Positions 23,552-35,874 of a stretch of DNA of 64,000 nucleotides are shown here, piece by piece. The notes under the pieces are model-generated. The model was not told the DNA's origin. It searched no databases and saw only the letters and a program-made list of their open reading frames with translations. The translations under genes and the position numbers were made by a program. Positions within the stretch are counted from its first letter, which is position 1; each line of letters begins with the position of its first letter. Source of the DNA: Tetragonia tetragonoides (Eukaryota > Streptophyta > Magnoliopsida > Caryophyllales > Aizoaceae); assembly GCA_038025085.1 (NCBI GenBank), contig CM076143.1, positions 38,981,001-39,045,000 of the forward strand, in the 5' to 3' direction.

Positions 23552-23573
23552 TTCTCTCTCTCTCTCTCTCTCC
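23552..23573 (+). repeat. CT microsatellite in the ACR12-like 5' leader
   Basis: About eleven CT units lie 40-60 bp before the start codon. CT tracts are common in plant 5' leaders and could affect expression. Confidence 0.7.
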
Positions 23574-23615
23574 ATTTTTGTACGCCATTGTTGTAAAAGA
23601 CCAACTACCATAGCC

Positions 23616-26600
23616 ATGGCAGCTACAAACACATTCATCACACCTACTCTCTTTCTTCGACGATCCACTATCTCTGAATTGATCACCCCTCGAATCATTC
23701 CTCGATTCGAACCCAACAACAACACCAAACCACTTGGTGGTTTTTTCAATTCTGGATTATTCGCTTTCTCACCAAAATTGTGAGTCAATTTAATTTATTC
23801 ACCTTAATTTGTTGTTTATTACAAAATGAGAATTTTGGGAGCTGAAATTATTGCTTTTGGGTTTCTGGGGTTTGTTGACTTGGTGGGTTTTACTCTTTTT
23901 TCATTTTTTCTTGCATGTACTTAGAATCTTGAACTTTATCTTTTGGTGTTATAGTATTCTGTTATATTCATTAGTTAATTCGTTTATTTATTTATTAATT
24001 AATATATTCGTTATGATATTTGTGGAATTAATGACTGCATTCTTGTTTTGTTCCACTTCCTTTTATTCTTGTAAAATTATTTATGCAACTCTTGTAATGC
24101 TGATATAGTTTTGTGATTTGTAATAAGATAATTCATTTATGGTTTATCAGAGGACACTTCTTGAATTGATATTTTTTTTTTTTTTTTTTTTTTTTTTTGG
24201 TGGGTAGGAATTTATTGCAGGCTACTCAGGACAGCACAAATTCAGTCAGTTCAAGCTCATTAGTAAGTTGTTACCTGTATATACTATATATTATGTCAGT
24301 GTAATTGCAAATGTATGTATGGGATTTAGTTGTGGAGAAATTTAAACCAAAGGCACCATGTATGATCAAGGTGGATCAATTCAAGAATCAGACTGACTTA
24401 CATTTCTGGTATCAGTTTATGCACTACTTTCATATATAAATTTAAATATAAAAGGGTTCTTTAAGTCATGTAATTTATCTAACCCCAAACAATTTCATTG
24501 AAGTGACTAGTTCTTGAATCATTTTTCCTCTTGTTTTTTTATTTTTTTTTGTCCTGTTGTTTTACTTCAGTTAATTAAAAATGAGATCACCGAGCTTACG
24601 AGCTAGTATAACCTTGATCGATTGTTGGATTGAATGAACAACCATATTTGCCCACGGATGTGTGCCATGTGTAATATGTTCCTTGTTTTCTTTACGAAGG
24701 ACTGACAATGTCATTAGTTTGATCGACTGTTCCTTAAGTGGAATTGATATTGTCTAATAGTATTGATTTTCAGTGTAGTGATGATATTCAGGATTCTATC
24801 TCGAAATAATGGATAAAATATTACCTCTTATATGAATGCTTGACATGAACAATGGTTCCCCAAATAAACACAGAAAAGAGCCTCCTTCAGAATCAGAATA
24901 TAAATGACTATAACACATAAGGTATGAAATGAAATGTCTGAGAGTCAGCAGGGTGCATTCTCTGTGCTTTTATGTCCTTTCCCTAATTTAAAATTTAAGA
25001 TAAGATAACATGTAATATCAAGAGGTGAAAGTAATTAACATAATTGATAACATGCAAATTTTTTCTGTCATTCCAACTCCTAATTTTTAGCACTAGAACT
25101 CAATGAGCTTGACCTCAGCAATATCGCGGTCAAAGTATATATATTGGTTTTTAAACAGCCTTGTCTTGTAATTATTATATTACTCTATTTGTATATATAT
25201 TGGAATCTTTATTCCTGAATATTGTACTTGTTACTCTATTTGTTACATCTCAATTTCTATGATTTTGTCTTCTTGAATCATTCTAAAATGAGAGTCCAAT
25301 GTAGCGCATTTGATCTTTGTTAAGACCTGTTTGAGACGGCTTCTTCTACTGGTGTTTGTTTACTTGTCAATTCATATACTTGATATCACTGACCTGATTA
25401 AAAGTCTGATTTATAATGGACCTCCTGGTGAATGCTTCCCAAAATTTTCCCATTTATGGTGATTAATTACTACCTAGTTTGCGTATTTCTTATCAGATGT
25501 ATGCTGTTTTCCTTGAATCCTTTCCCTCTTATTTTAACCATTACGGTTCTCTTTTTTATTTAAATCTCTGTAACTAGAATTTGTAGTGTCTGCTTTTGTT
25601 TGACCACAATATGCCTTGTTCCTGCAGATGCCGGATGTTGACTCTGATGCGGTCCCGATGCCCATAGTTCTGATAGATCAAGATACAGACCCTGTTGCAA
25701 CAATTGTGCAGCTCAGCTTTGGGGATCGCCTTGGAGCACTTATTGACACGGTGAAGTTGTTTGCTCTGCTCATTTCTGTTTTCAAGTGTTATGTTGCTCC
25801 CCCGCCTCCCCCTCCCCCCCTTTTTTTTATTGGCCTGAGGTGAGTTTTTTTAAGTTATTCCTTATGCTTAGATCCTTTGCTGCACAATGTCTGCCCCATA
25901 GAAGTTCTAAAAGTAACTCCATTCTGAATGTCCTGATTCATCTCCCCCTTGGTATTTCAAACTATTTTACCCTTGTAACGTCTCCTTGTATCCTATTTCC
26001 AAGTTTTTTCCTTAAAAGTTTGTCTCATAAAAAATAAGATTTTTAACTTCATTATGGAAGCTACATTTATTTATGAGGGCTTTCAATGGTATCTGCTACT
26101 GCAACTTTGATCTGTGCAATTGGAAAAGTTAATTTGCTCATAGATTCTTCAAGTTGTTCTTGCAAGTGGGATGCAAAATTAACTAAAACAACTTTCTGAA
26201 AATTTTGTTAAGTATATAAACTATTTATGTAGAACATAATTTGAAGTGCTTCTTTGGTGATAAAATTTTACTACGATTAGGAAGCTCAAACGATTTTTAA
26301 CAAATCTGTAGGCTGTGATTTATCTTATTCTGATCTCAGCAATTCTAACTTATTCTTGCTTAACTTGTTACAGATGAAGGCATTGAAAGTTTTAGGTTTA
26401 GATGTGTCAAAGGGTACTGTTACTACAGAGGGAGCTGTAAAGCAAACAAAGCTATTCATCACGCGTTTGTATGTTATTGCTTTTCTAACTTTGTAGTCTA
26501 CATGCTATTGATATTGCTGATCCTAAAGTTGCAGACTAAAATCCTCTGTTTGTGTTGCTGGGGTTCTCTATTGTCGTACTGGAAAAAATGATCCTCTAGT

Positions 26601-29600
26601 GGACAACCTTCTCTGTCATCTCAACTTTCCTTTCTGATATAACACATGAATTCTTTCTTTTTTGTTTTATTATTTGTTTTTTATCCCATTAATGTTTCTT
26701 GGTTAAGAATGTTTTGCTTTTCTGGATACAGAAATAATGAAATATTTAAGCTCATTATATGTTAAAGTCATGAAGTTCATACTGATTTGTAATTCAATCC
26801 AAGCCTAAGGTTACAAGTCAGTTAATGCCTTATGCAGTACACACGAAGCAACAAAAGAGGAGTATTGCTCGAAAGTTTCTTTGACATCAAAAATAGGCAT
26901 CTATACTGATTATCCTTGATGCTTTAGCATTTCTTTGGCTGTTGGTGGAATGGTGATAAATAAATTACATATATGGAATGCAGTTTACTTATAATTTAGG
27001 CATCTATACTGATTATCTGTGATGCTTTAGCATTTCTTTGGCTGTTGGTGGAATGGTGATAAATAAATTACATATATGGAATGCAGTTTACTTATAATTT
27101 TTAGCTCACTTATGAAATATGAATTTGTTATGCATCTGATGTGGCTTCTATGTTTATGCCCACTTGACAAGGCTTTTAGTTGGTGATTAGAAGAACTATT
27201 TATTGGTGAATCTGTTTTGTATTCATTCCGCATAATTTGTTTAGATTGGTAACAAGTAATAGCTGATGCCAACTAGAGCAAGCCTTTTCTTCTCTTGCAT
27301 TGTCATTTGATCCCTCCCCCTCAACCCCCCCCCCCACCCACCCCCCCCCCCCAAATTGAAATAATTCTACCACTTATGAGCTGCCTACTATCATTTTCCA
27401 GAGATACTGGGCGAAAAGTTGAGGATCCTGATATGTTAGAGAGTATCCGCCTTACTGTCATTGACAACCTACTGAAGTACCACCCAGTGAGTATTTCTTT
27501 GTAATTTCAAAATATTTATTATGTGTACCTTGGATCCAATGGGCTTGCTGTTACCACATCATCATGTCCTTGTGTCTTGAATTCATTATGCCGTTTCTCT
27601 ATTTTACATAATTATATCCCCTGTGAAATTGTTATCTTGCTAGGAATCTAGTGAACGGCTTGCAATGGGAGAGGTTTTTGGAATCAAAGCTCCAGTGAAG
27701 AAGGTGAGTAGGGGGCTTTGCTGAGGTATTGTACTTTAGCCAAATTGGCTTGTAGCTGTAATGTAACACGACTTTGCTTTTTGTATAGAGCGTTCTATTT
27801 ACCATAAAATTGTCTGAAATATGATTATCATTTTACAGCCTGATGTCGATGTTGACACTCATATCCATGTCGAAGCTGATGGACCTAAGAGGAGGTTTGA
27901 ACATCTACGCAGCTACATTTTACTAAATCACATTCCTTTCACCTTTTTGCGTCTTGGTTCATTTGTTCATATAACTATTTATTCTATCTCTACGTGCTCT
28001 GCGTTGTGTTTCCTAGTTTGCTCTGCATCGAGACAGCAGATAGGCCCGGAATGCTGATGGAGATCATAAAAATCATGTCTGACATCAATGTTGATGTGGA
28101 ATCAGCAGAGATAGACACAGAGGTATTCCCTCTTTGTTTATTTGTTTATCAGCCATTCTATATGTTGCTCATGTCGACCACTTGTCTGTAACTGCTGATT
28201 CTTCTGTCATTTACAGGGATTGGTAGCTAAAGACAAGTTTCATGTAAGTTACCGAGGGGCAGCTCTAAACAGTTCTCTTTCTCAGGTAAGCTGGTTACTA
28301 ATCATTAACTTCCGCCATTTTTGGCAGGGACAGGTTTTTTTGTTTTTTTGTGTCCCCCCCCCCCCCCTCTTTTTCGCAAAGACAGGTTCATTTTTTTTTA
28401 ACTTTGGAAAGCCTTTTTATTGGGGCTTTTCTTGTTTTCTCGCTTTCTGCATCCTTGAAGTGGTTGACAGTCACTTAATATCCCTAAATTGATTTCTTAC
28501 AAGACCTCTTTTCATGCTTCCTTTGTCTAATACTCTATTATGTCCAGCTACCATTTGTTTCATGATAATTTGTGACATGAAGCTGGAAAATTTGCACTTG
28601 CAATGAATTGTAAAGGTTCCAAAATGCTTTTGTGTGAGTTATTGGTTGCGCTTGTCAGTGTCTTTGTCCAGATGTATTTCTTCTCACAATCGTCTTACCT
28701 TTGAATTAATTGGGTATTCAATTGCATCAACTTGAATAGTAAGGTGCCCTATTTGTTGATATTTCTGTATGAAACTGATCTAACAGCACGGTAATATAAT
28801 TGTAATTTGATTGGACTGTATCATTCACTAATAGATGATACCCTCTTCAAATTCTCCAGAACTACCTGTTTTTTTTGTTATGTTAATTATTTATGAGTGC
28901 AAGATCAGGATAGGGAGAGAGGGTTGTGAAGGAAGCTGATGAAATTAGATCCACAACTATGATACTAGACTAAGTTTTTAAATCATCTATTTCACACAGG
29001 TGTTATATTATCTTCTGGCTGACCAGGTAACATATGGGCCTCACATTTAAGTTTCTAGCGTGTTGTTTAGGGGGAGGGGGGTGTGAGTGGGGAATGCACC
29101 AGGTGAGCCTCAGACATGTGTGCATGGAACTCCCTCGTTCATCACCATCTCCTCTTTGAAGTGGAATACTATGAGCTGTACAACAAGATCTGTTACAAGA
29201 CCCTTAACATAGTTGTCGCTGATATGGTCTAATGAAGAGACATTGTTTTTGAAAGTGTTTCTAAGAGATGCGCTTTGAGATCCTTAACAGAAAAAAGGGA
29301 CAAACTCTACTTCCCAAGACAATCACTAGTTTGGCTGATTGGTGGTCTGGTCACTCTGGTCTGTTTGTCTTGTGCAAATTTGAAAACTGGATGTTCTTAT
29401 CCTCCATCACTTATAAGTTGGACAGATAGCGTCATAACTTGCACCTCTTGTCAAAACAGGAGAAAGAGACTCAAGACACATTACTTAGATGTAGGAAATG
29501 CCTAGAGAAGTATGATTAATTCTTGGGATGGAGTAAAGTGGGGAGAGTGAAGCGAGACTTTGAGATCAAGCTTTTCTAGTCTTGATTGAGCTCTGTGTTT

Positions 29601-31015
29601 TTCTGATTACCTTTTGAATTGTTTGGAAATTTGGATTTGAAATCTAGTACTGATCAAAATTTGCTGGACCATTACAATCATTTAAGCATAAGATGCAATG
29701 GAGAATTTCGGAGAGACTTACAACCTTGTCATTTCAATTCCCTTCTCTCCTCTCTTTCTCTACATCACCCATTCAACCCAAAGCACCATTCCAAACACAA
29801 TTCCTAAACACAACCTTTTCTTGAGCCATTTCTACTTTGACAAGCTAGGCTTTTTCATTAGTAGCTGAGCATCACTTATTTTGCTGACATGTGAAATTGT
29901 TAAACATATAAAATTTGGCTAGCTAACTGCTAACTGGTGGTGCTACTTATTCGTTGTGAAGTACCGACAGACGATGCATTTCAATTACTGGTCTTACAGA
30001 AACAACCTCCCTTTAATGCATTCATTTGAACACCCCCTTATCCAGCCGAATTGGGAGGCTCACGAGTCATGACTCATGAGTCATATTGGGGTAACGGTAA
30101 TGAGCCTATCAAAATTGGAGTTCTGCTCAAATGCTACAGTTGTACGCATAAATGGATCCGACGCAAGCTTCTGAAATTATAGCAAGCTTTTCTGCATTTT
30201 ACACTATGAAGCCTTGATAGATAGGGTTTATTAATTTCTGGAATCTGCTACCCTCAACAGTGTTCAACTTTAGCTTGGTGCAGTCAATTTGATGCATGCG
30301 CTTGACTTTTTTGAGTAACTGATAAACTCGTTGAGAATTTGAGCATTTTTGTAAACTCTTTTCTTTTCCCTCCGGTACCGATACAAAAACTTTCTCTGTG
30401 GTTAACGGACCCAAAAACTCTCCACCAGTCATTGACCCCACTGATTAATTTCATTCACAGAATTTTGATTGGAATTGTGATAATCTTGAAGAGGCTGGAT
30501 GTTACCCTTTGTCTGATTGGTTAATATTGCCCAGGATAGTGGCTTTATACTTATGCACTGATGCGGAAAGGAGGCAGGTTTTGAGCCAACTGGGAAGAGG
30601 GGAATTTGATGAACTTGACTTGCATCATAACTGGTACTTGGTAGTATGTCATGCTTTGCGTCTTCAATTTCCAGAAGTGCCCTCTGGCACAACATTAGAA
30701 TACCAGCAGAAGAAAATTTAGAAAGACGAGGCTACATAGATAAATTGGCCCTATCGGGAGTCAGGACCCTTTAATTTGAGCCCTTGTCACTGTGCTTCCC
30801 CATTTTCACATTTCATGAATGTGCTCTCGGCTTTTTTATTTTTAGATTAAGTGTGCACTTGACATTTTTACTTCTCTGAAGTCTGCTTCATGGCATTTGG
30901 TACTCTTGGTTATGACATGAAGTAACTTCTCGCAAATTGGCTTCAATTGCAGGTTTTAGTTAACTGTCTCCGGTACCACCTAAGAAGGCCACAGACAGAG
31001 GAAGATAGTTACTAG
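23616..31015 (+). CDS. ACR12: ACT domain-containing protein, ACR12-like, plastid (10 exons)
   Basis: The exons join in phase to 291 residues: 23616-23779, 24208-24262, 25628-25750, 26374-26468, 27402-27486, 27644-27703, 27839-27894, 28017-28122, 28217-28285 and 30953-31015; all introns are GT-AG. The N-terminal 55-70 residues are Ser/Thr/Arg-rich and look like a plastid transit peptide. Two ACT repeats follow: the first with [18 protein letters not shown] and [19 protein letters not shown], the second with [18 protein letters not shown] and [19 protein letters not shown]. Known: ACR11/ACR12 are chloroplast ACT-repeat proteins without a catalytic domain, thought to sense amino acids and touch nitrogen metabolism. 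The wording matches ACR12 better than ACR11 (from memory). The last intron is 2.67 kb. A polyadenylation-like AATAAA lies about 110 bp after the stop. The ATG at 23616 is the first in frame. Confidence 0.9.
24172..24198 (+). repeat. 27-nt T-run at the 3' end of ACR12 intron 1
   Basis: An uninterrupted T-run ends 9 bases before the acceptor AG at 24206-24207 and would serve as its polypyrimidine tract. Confidence 0.8.
26894..27099 (+). repeat. Tandem duplication, 103-bp period, in ACR12 intron 4
   Basis: Copies at 26894-26996 and 26997-27099 are nearly identical (the only clear difference is TCC versus TCTG near the start), indicating a recent event. Confidence 0.85.
28286..30952 (+). other. 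Long last intron of the ACR12-like gene
   Basis: No gene or typed transposon is recognised. Short open frames occur on both strands (for example 30199-30441 minus, 30509-30721 plus) without family signals. A G-rich run at about 29070-29083 and a C-run near 28354 were noted. Confidence 0.5.
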
Positions 31016-31620
31016 CTAGTAACGAGAGCTTGAAGCGTGTAAGGCCTATTGACTTAAATCATCTTGTAAAATTAATATCGGTTTTCCCCATTGTTGAGTT
31101 TAGAGCAAAAGTCCGAAATGTGTAAATAAAGTCTACTAACAAGGCTACAACATACTCAGCCAGTTTTCTCACTTCTGTGTCACTTTTGAAAAGTATTCCG
31201 GAGTAATAATAATGTCTATTCAGTATTCTTTTTTAAAAGTAGGTAAGGAGGCCCCACCTAAGAGGCGAGTGGAGTGATTACCATCTCGGCTCCGACTCCA
31301 ATCTCAATAATCTCTATTCAGTGTAAACATTATTTCATGTCCTGTCTTAATTTATACTCTTATAAAAACCTTAGGATACACGAGGGTAAAAATCCGAGCA
31401 TATTCTATCCAGTACAGAGCAGCCAAAGGTGACTAGCATTGTTTCTTGTTGACAACAGGCTGTATTGGTCAATGCTTGATTTAATAAAGAATGTTCCATC
31501 ATCTTTACTTCTCACCTACTAAATTATTAGTGGCTTCTTGGTGCTAACCATGTGGCCCTTCCAAAAATGCCCATAAATAATTCAACAAAGCTTCAACTCA
31601 TCATTTCTTGTCCTTGATTG

Positions 31621-32265
31621 ATGCTATCACCAAAGCACAAGAAAATGTCTCCTCTACTAGTATTTCTCCTAGCTCTTATCTTCCATGTCCCTTTTATCTC
31701 AGCCTCTGATCCTGACCCAACCCAAGACTTTTGCATATCCACTGTAGGAACCCAATGCAAGAACTCCTCCGATGTCACGGTGGAAGATTTTGTATTCTCC
31801 GGTATTAAGGTCCCCGGGAACTTCACCCAAACCGGCTTCACCTCACAACCTGTTAATGGCAATATCTTTCCTGGGTTGAACACCCTCGGTGTGTCTCTGG
31901 TGAGAGCGAATTTTGGTGTTGGTGGTGTCAATGTGCCACATTATCATCCTAGAGCCACAGAGATCGCCTATGTGCTCGAGGGAAAAATCTATTCTGGATT
32001 TGTTGACACTCAAGGAAAAATCTTTGCAAAGGTTGTTGAGAAAGGTGAGGTGATGGTCTTCCCAAGGGGTTTGCTGCACTTCCAGATGAATGTTGGGGAT
32101 TCTCCTGCAGCTATTTTAGGGAGCTTTGACAGTCAAAATCCTGGGTTGATGAAGATTCCATCAACCATATTCGGATCCGACATAAAAGAAGAGCTTCTGA
32201 AGAAGGCTTTTGGATTGAGCTCTAAAGACCTTAGAAAGTTGAAGAAGCATTTTGGTTCTTCCTAA
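31621..32265 (+). CDS. Germin-like protein, secreted cupin
   Basis: An uninterrupted frame of 214 residues runs from the ATG at 31621; an in-frame ATG at 31645 would give 206 residues with the signal peptide directly at the N-terminus (MSPLLVFLLALIFHVPFISA), so it is an equally good start. The mature part begins SDPDPTQDFC and has the two conserved cysteines (FC, TQCKN). Germin box 1 (HYHPRATE, two His and Glu as metal ligands) and box 2 (GEVMVFPRGLLHFQMN, third His) are present. An N-glycosylation site occurs at NSS and NFT. Known: germin-like proteins are apoplastic Mn-binding cupins, some with oxalate oxidase or superoxide dismutase activity. No intron, as in many family members. A TATA-like CCATAAATAA lies near 31570. 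Confidence 0.93.
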   Translation: MLSPKHKKMSPLLVFLLALIFHVPFISASDPDPTQDFCISTVGTQCKNSSDVTVEDFVFSGIKVPGNFTQTGFTSQPVNGNIFPGLNTLGVSLVRANFGVGGVNVPHYHPRATEIAYVLEGKIYSGFVDTQGKIFAKVVEKGEVMVFPRGLLHFQMNVGDSPAAILGSFDSQNPGLMKIPSTIFGSDIKEELLKKAFGLSSKDLRKLKKHFGSS

Positions 32266-32397
32266 TTATAGATTGAGTTCTGCAGCACTTTTTTGCTGAA
32301 ATATTATTTCCAGATTGATATTGATGATTCAGTGTTGATATATTGGTTTCGTATTGTCCAATCTGATTTTTAAAATCTTCTTGCATACATTGCTCTC

Positions 32398-32556
32398 TTT
32401 TTTTTTTTTTTCTTTTTTTTTGAGGGCGGGGGGCTGACTGGGTCCTCCTCGTTCATAGTCTGTTAAGGGGTGAGGGGTGTTAGCATGAGGATTAGATCCC
32501 ATGCTAGAAGCACGGAAATGGGAGCGGCTCCCATTGAGCTAGCGCTCTCACCTCAT
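32398..32556 (-). mobile_element. tRNA-derived SINE with 15-bp target duplication
   Basis: The minus strand has an A-box (TAGCTCAATGGGAG, 32528-32541), a B-box-like GGGATCTAATCC and an A-rich tail (T-run at 32398-32421 on plus). Flanking copies of GCATACATTGCTCTC at 32383-32397 and 32557-32571 are identical. It lies 130 bp downstream of the germin-like stop. Confidence 0.85.
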
Positions 32557-32758
32557 GCATACATTGCTCTCAACTGTCACGATAACATCTTCCTTTTAGA
32601 AGGTGATGATACAGAAATACAGAATACTGAAGAAAAGGTGTTGAAGGTGTCATTACCTATCTTGAAACAGTACATTGTCACCAGAATTTAGAGATACACC
32701 TGTTTTAGGTTACCCCAACCTAAGCTTATAACTCTTCATAAATGATAAGAGTAATACG

Positions 32759-35240
32759 CTAAATAATGGCATTTAACATTTCATTCCAAGTATCAGGCAC
32801 CCCAGGAAGGCACCAGTGACTGCAGTCAGAACTGTGCTTTCCCTGGTGTTGCTTCACTTCTTGTGCCAGATCTCTGTTGTACACTGAAGGGTGGCCGTCT
32901 CTTCGCAGCCCGGAAATGTTGGTAATATCTTGCAAATCTACAGAAAAACTCATTTTTTTGAGAACCCCTTTGAGGACAAGCGTTGGCTCAGCAATATGTG
33001 GATGGCTGAAGTATAGCAGAGGTTCCCTCTGTTTGTAACATTTCCAACCCTTTTCCCTGTGCATTCAGACACAAAATTGAGATTCAAAGTCTTGTTATCT
33101 ATATAATTCAAAAGAGGGAATATGACCATAAAGTATGCTAAACTTTAAATGTCAATTCACTTCTATTTCCCACTATGTCAGAATAAGTTAATTTGGTTAG
33201 TGAGTACAGCACTTATTTGCCGTTATGGTTACTCTTCTTCCCTAGCAATCTAGCATAGGATTGTAGGACCCAAATCAAAACTTTGTTCATTAGGGCTCCA
33301 TTAAAGTTTAAGCTAGCTGTTCTGCTACCTAATGCAACCCTCACCCAAATGGGGTTTCGAACTTGTAGCAAAATGCAAGTAGATATACCTGTTGTGCCTA
33401 GGTGACATGCTACGGAAAATAACTCGGGTTTTGCGAGGGTCTAGGTTTCGATCCACCCAGTTAGCCCATGTTGTGAGTCCCCTCTCATAAGCAACCATTG
33501 GATTTAAATTGCTGACAATTCGGTTTCCTTCCTGGAAGTAGTCCCACCTGAATTTAGTTTCAAACAAAAGAAACTTAGTTTTTTAAGGTACCGAACCAAA
33601 TTCTGACTGTGGACAAGCATATGGTTGCTGATAAGAAAATGGAGAAACACATTAGCTAACTCAAACAGATGCAAGTTCATGTGCTCTCTAGCCTCATTAG
33701 TAGCAAGTAAACAACCAAACGTAGAAGGGCAAAATATTTTCTTACGCAGTAGTCTTGACCGAGTGAGTCCACCAGTGTGCTGAATCGAACACAAGAATGT
33801 CGACCCCTCTCCAGTACCTTGCATTGTCTTCGATCGAATCAAGGTGTAAAATACGCTTTTTCTGCGGGCTTCTTTTCAGTTCCACCAGCAGAGGTGCCCA
33901 ACAAAATTCTATTGAGGTCTCAAAATCCTGAAATTTTGTTCATTTGCGTTGCAAACTCAAGATGTCACTTGATATATAACCACGAAAGTAGCAAATAAAC
34001 CCCAAGAGTTATAAACTATAAACGAGCAAGCCATCATCTTTTGTCATGCCAATTATAAATTTGAGACCTTACCATGGCATGAAAGGCCATCGTAGGACCT
34101 CTATATGTCACCCTCTTTCGGCCGGTAGGAATGGCTCCTTGGACTAAGCATACAAGGGACTCCCATTGGTTCCTCACTATGGAATCCCCAACTAGCATTA
34201 TTCTTTTCTTTCTCATTTTCCCCAGGAAATGGAGCGCATCGAACCTTAAGCAGAGTAAAAATTATACATATTTATTAGTCTATACCTCAAACTCATTTTA
34301 GATTACAATTGGATAATTTTTTCGAAATAATTGGTACTTCTGGAGAGGTGATTCTAAGGGCAAATAGAGGGAGACAAATTCAAATCTGGGTCCATGGATA
34401 AATTCCAAGAACTTGATGACTTAAGCTAGTTATGTATTCAAAGTTTCATAGTCTTAAAATAAATAATAAAATAAAAAAAGTTATATCTTCATACTGTCTT
34501 AAGTACTCAGTAGTAAGAAATCCTTTGTGCTGTAGGATTATAGTCCATAAAAACATGACAATTAAAGTTGGCAATATATTTTAGTTTGAACATGTGACAC
34601 TATTAGAAGTTAACAAGAAATTTTAACATGAGCCAGACTCACATGTCACATGTGCCATGAGTAACAAAGAGCCAGTTCAATAATAGCGAAATGAATTTGA
34701 CCCAAAAACGACACAACCCGAAACCCGTTGGGTCAACTTATTTGACAGGTCTCGCATTTTCCACTCTTTTCCAACGATGACGTGGGATCGAGTTTCATTA
34801 CCCTCTTTGAGGGTAGCTTTCTTGCCATTTCACAATAAAAACAAGAAAAGAAAGGGGAAACTAGTGATGGAGTTATACCTAGGAATTGAACACCCAAATG
34901 GCTGCCACCTCCATTTCTGATAATCAGAATCAGGGCGTCCATTCTTCTGGCAAGTAACAGCAGTGCTAAGATACGGGCAGCTTGATTCATAAAGAGGGTA
35001 TGATTTATCAAACACCCATTTGCCCGATGTGAAGTCACAAGCTGCCCTGCCAGCTGCCCGTTTCTGCCTTTGGACCATGTTCACTTCATTGTCTTGCTCT
35101 CCATTTAACCATGCTATGTTTTCTCTCTCATCGAGATCACCAAATTCTGATGATGATGATGATGATCTGCCATGCAAGAAGTTCAAGGAAATTATGATTA
35201 AGAAAATGCAAGGAAAAAACTTTGTTGTGGGTTTCACCAT
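32759..35240 (-). CDS. Trichome birefringence-like (TBL) polysaccharide O-acetyltransferase (5 exons)
   Basis: Exons in transcript order are 35240-34879, 34244-34073, 33927-33746, 33547-33389 and 33056-32759, all in phase, giving 390 residues. An N-terminal hydrophobic segment ([17 protein letters not shown]) acts as signal anchor for the Golgi. The TBL domain follows: [33 protein letters not shown]. The PC-esterase domain has the GDS motif in [15 protein letters not shown] and the DxxH motif in [16 protein letters not shown], which supply the Ser-His-Asp triad. [10 protein letters not shown] is also present. Known: TBL proteins O-acetylate cell wall polymers such as xylan, mannan and pectin; the substrate cannot be told from this sequence. 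Probably of the TBL38-43 group. A long-TIR MITE begins about 100 bp upstream of the start codon. Confidence 0.92.
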
Positions 35241-35339
35241 TTTTTCCTTTAATGTTGTGTTAGTAAATAGTAAGCTTATTGCCTTTTTTTTTCCCTTTTC
35301 TTTTACTTTTTGTTTCTCTTTTTGTTTGTTTGAGGAGGG

Positions 35340-35865
35340 GAATGATTTCCTGAAAAAGGGTTAAATTACAAAGTATTATTCAGATTAGGCTGGCTTAGAA
35401 AATAATTCTCAAGAGGGTGTCCACGTAGGCTCGGGATTTAACGAGGCTCGCGTTTTTTTTTTTTTTTTTTTTTTTTTCGTTGACAGGCATAAGTCGCTGT
35501 CCGGGACAACGACTTTCATTGAGGTAAGCCGTTGTCCACAACGGCGACTTTCCTTTGCTAAAGTCGTTATTGCAGACAGCGACTTATGCTTGCTTGTGCC
35601 AAATGGAGAAGTGTTGAGCGAGAAGGCGTCAACAAAAGTCGCCAACATGGACAACGACTTTTACATGTTTAAGTCAATGTGGTGATTAGCGACTTTGCCA
35701 CGTAAAAACCGCCATCCCCCTTGGTAACTTTGGCTGCTGAGCGAAAAAAGAAATTATGGTTTGTGAAATTCCGAGCCTACGTAGACACCCTCATGGGAAA
35801 TACTTTCTAATCCAGCCTAATTTGGGTAATATTTTGTAAATTAGTCCTTTTTGAGGAAATCATTC
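35340..35865. mobile_element. MITE with 95-bp terminal inverted repeats (Mutator-like)
   Basis: The left arm at 35340-35434 and the right arm at 35771-35865 are inverted copies with scattered mismatches. Flanks TGAGGAGGG (35331-35339) and TGAAGAGGG (35866-35874) match at 8 of 9 bases, the duplication length of Mutator elements. The interior has a T-run and repeated hairpin-forming AAGTCGTTGTCC modules at about 35490-35690. No coding sequence. It sits in the promoter region of the TBL gene. Confidence 0.8.
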
Positions 35866-35874
35866 TGAAGAGGG

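Noticed and set aside
27305..27352. C-rich runs (also near 25800, 28354 and 42222)
   Set aside because: Simple homopolymer tracts in introns, part of pyrimidine-rich splice contexts; no i-motif or gene claim is justified by sequence alone.
30199..30721. Opposed short ORFs in the last ACR12 intron
   Set aside because: No recognisable domain, no splice consistency; they look like chance frames in an intron.
32500..32556. Possible tRNA gene on the minus strand
   Set aside because: Bounded by a 15-bp target duplication and an A tail; it is a SINE head.
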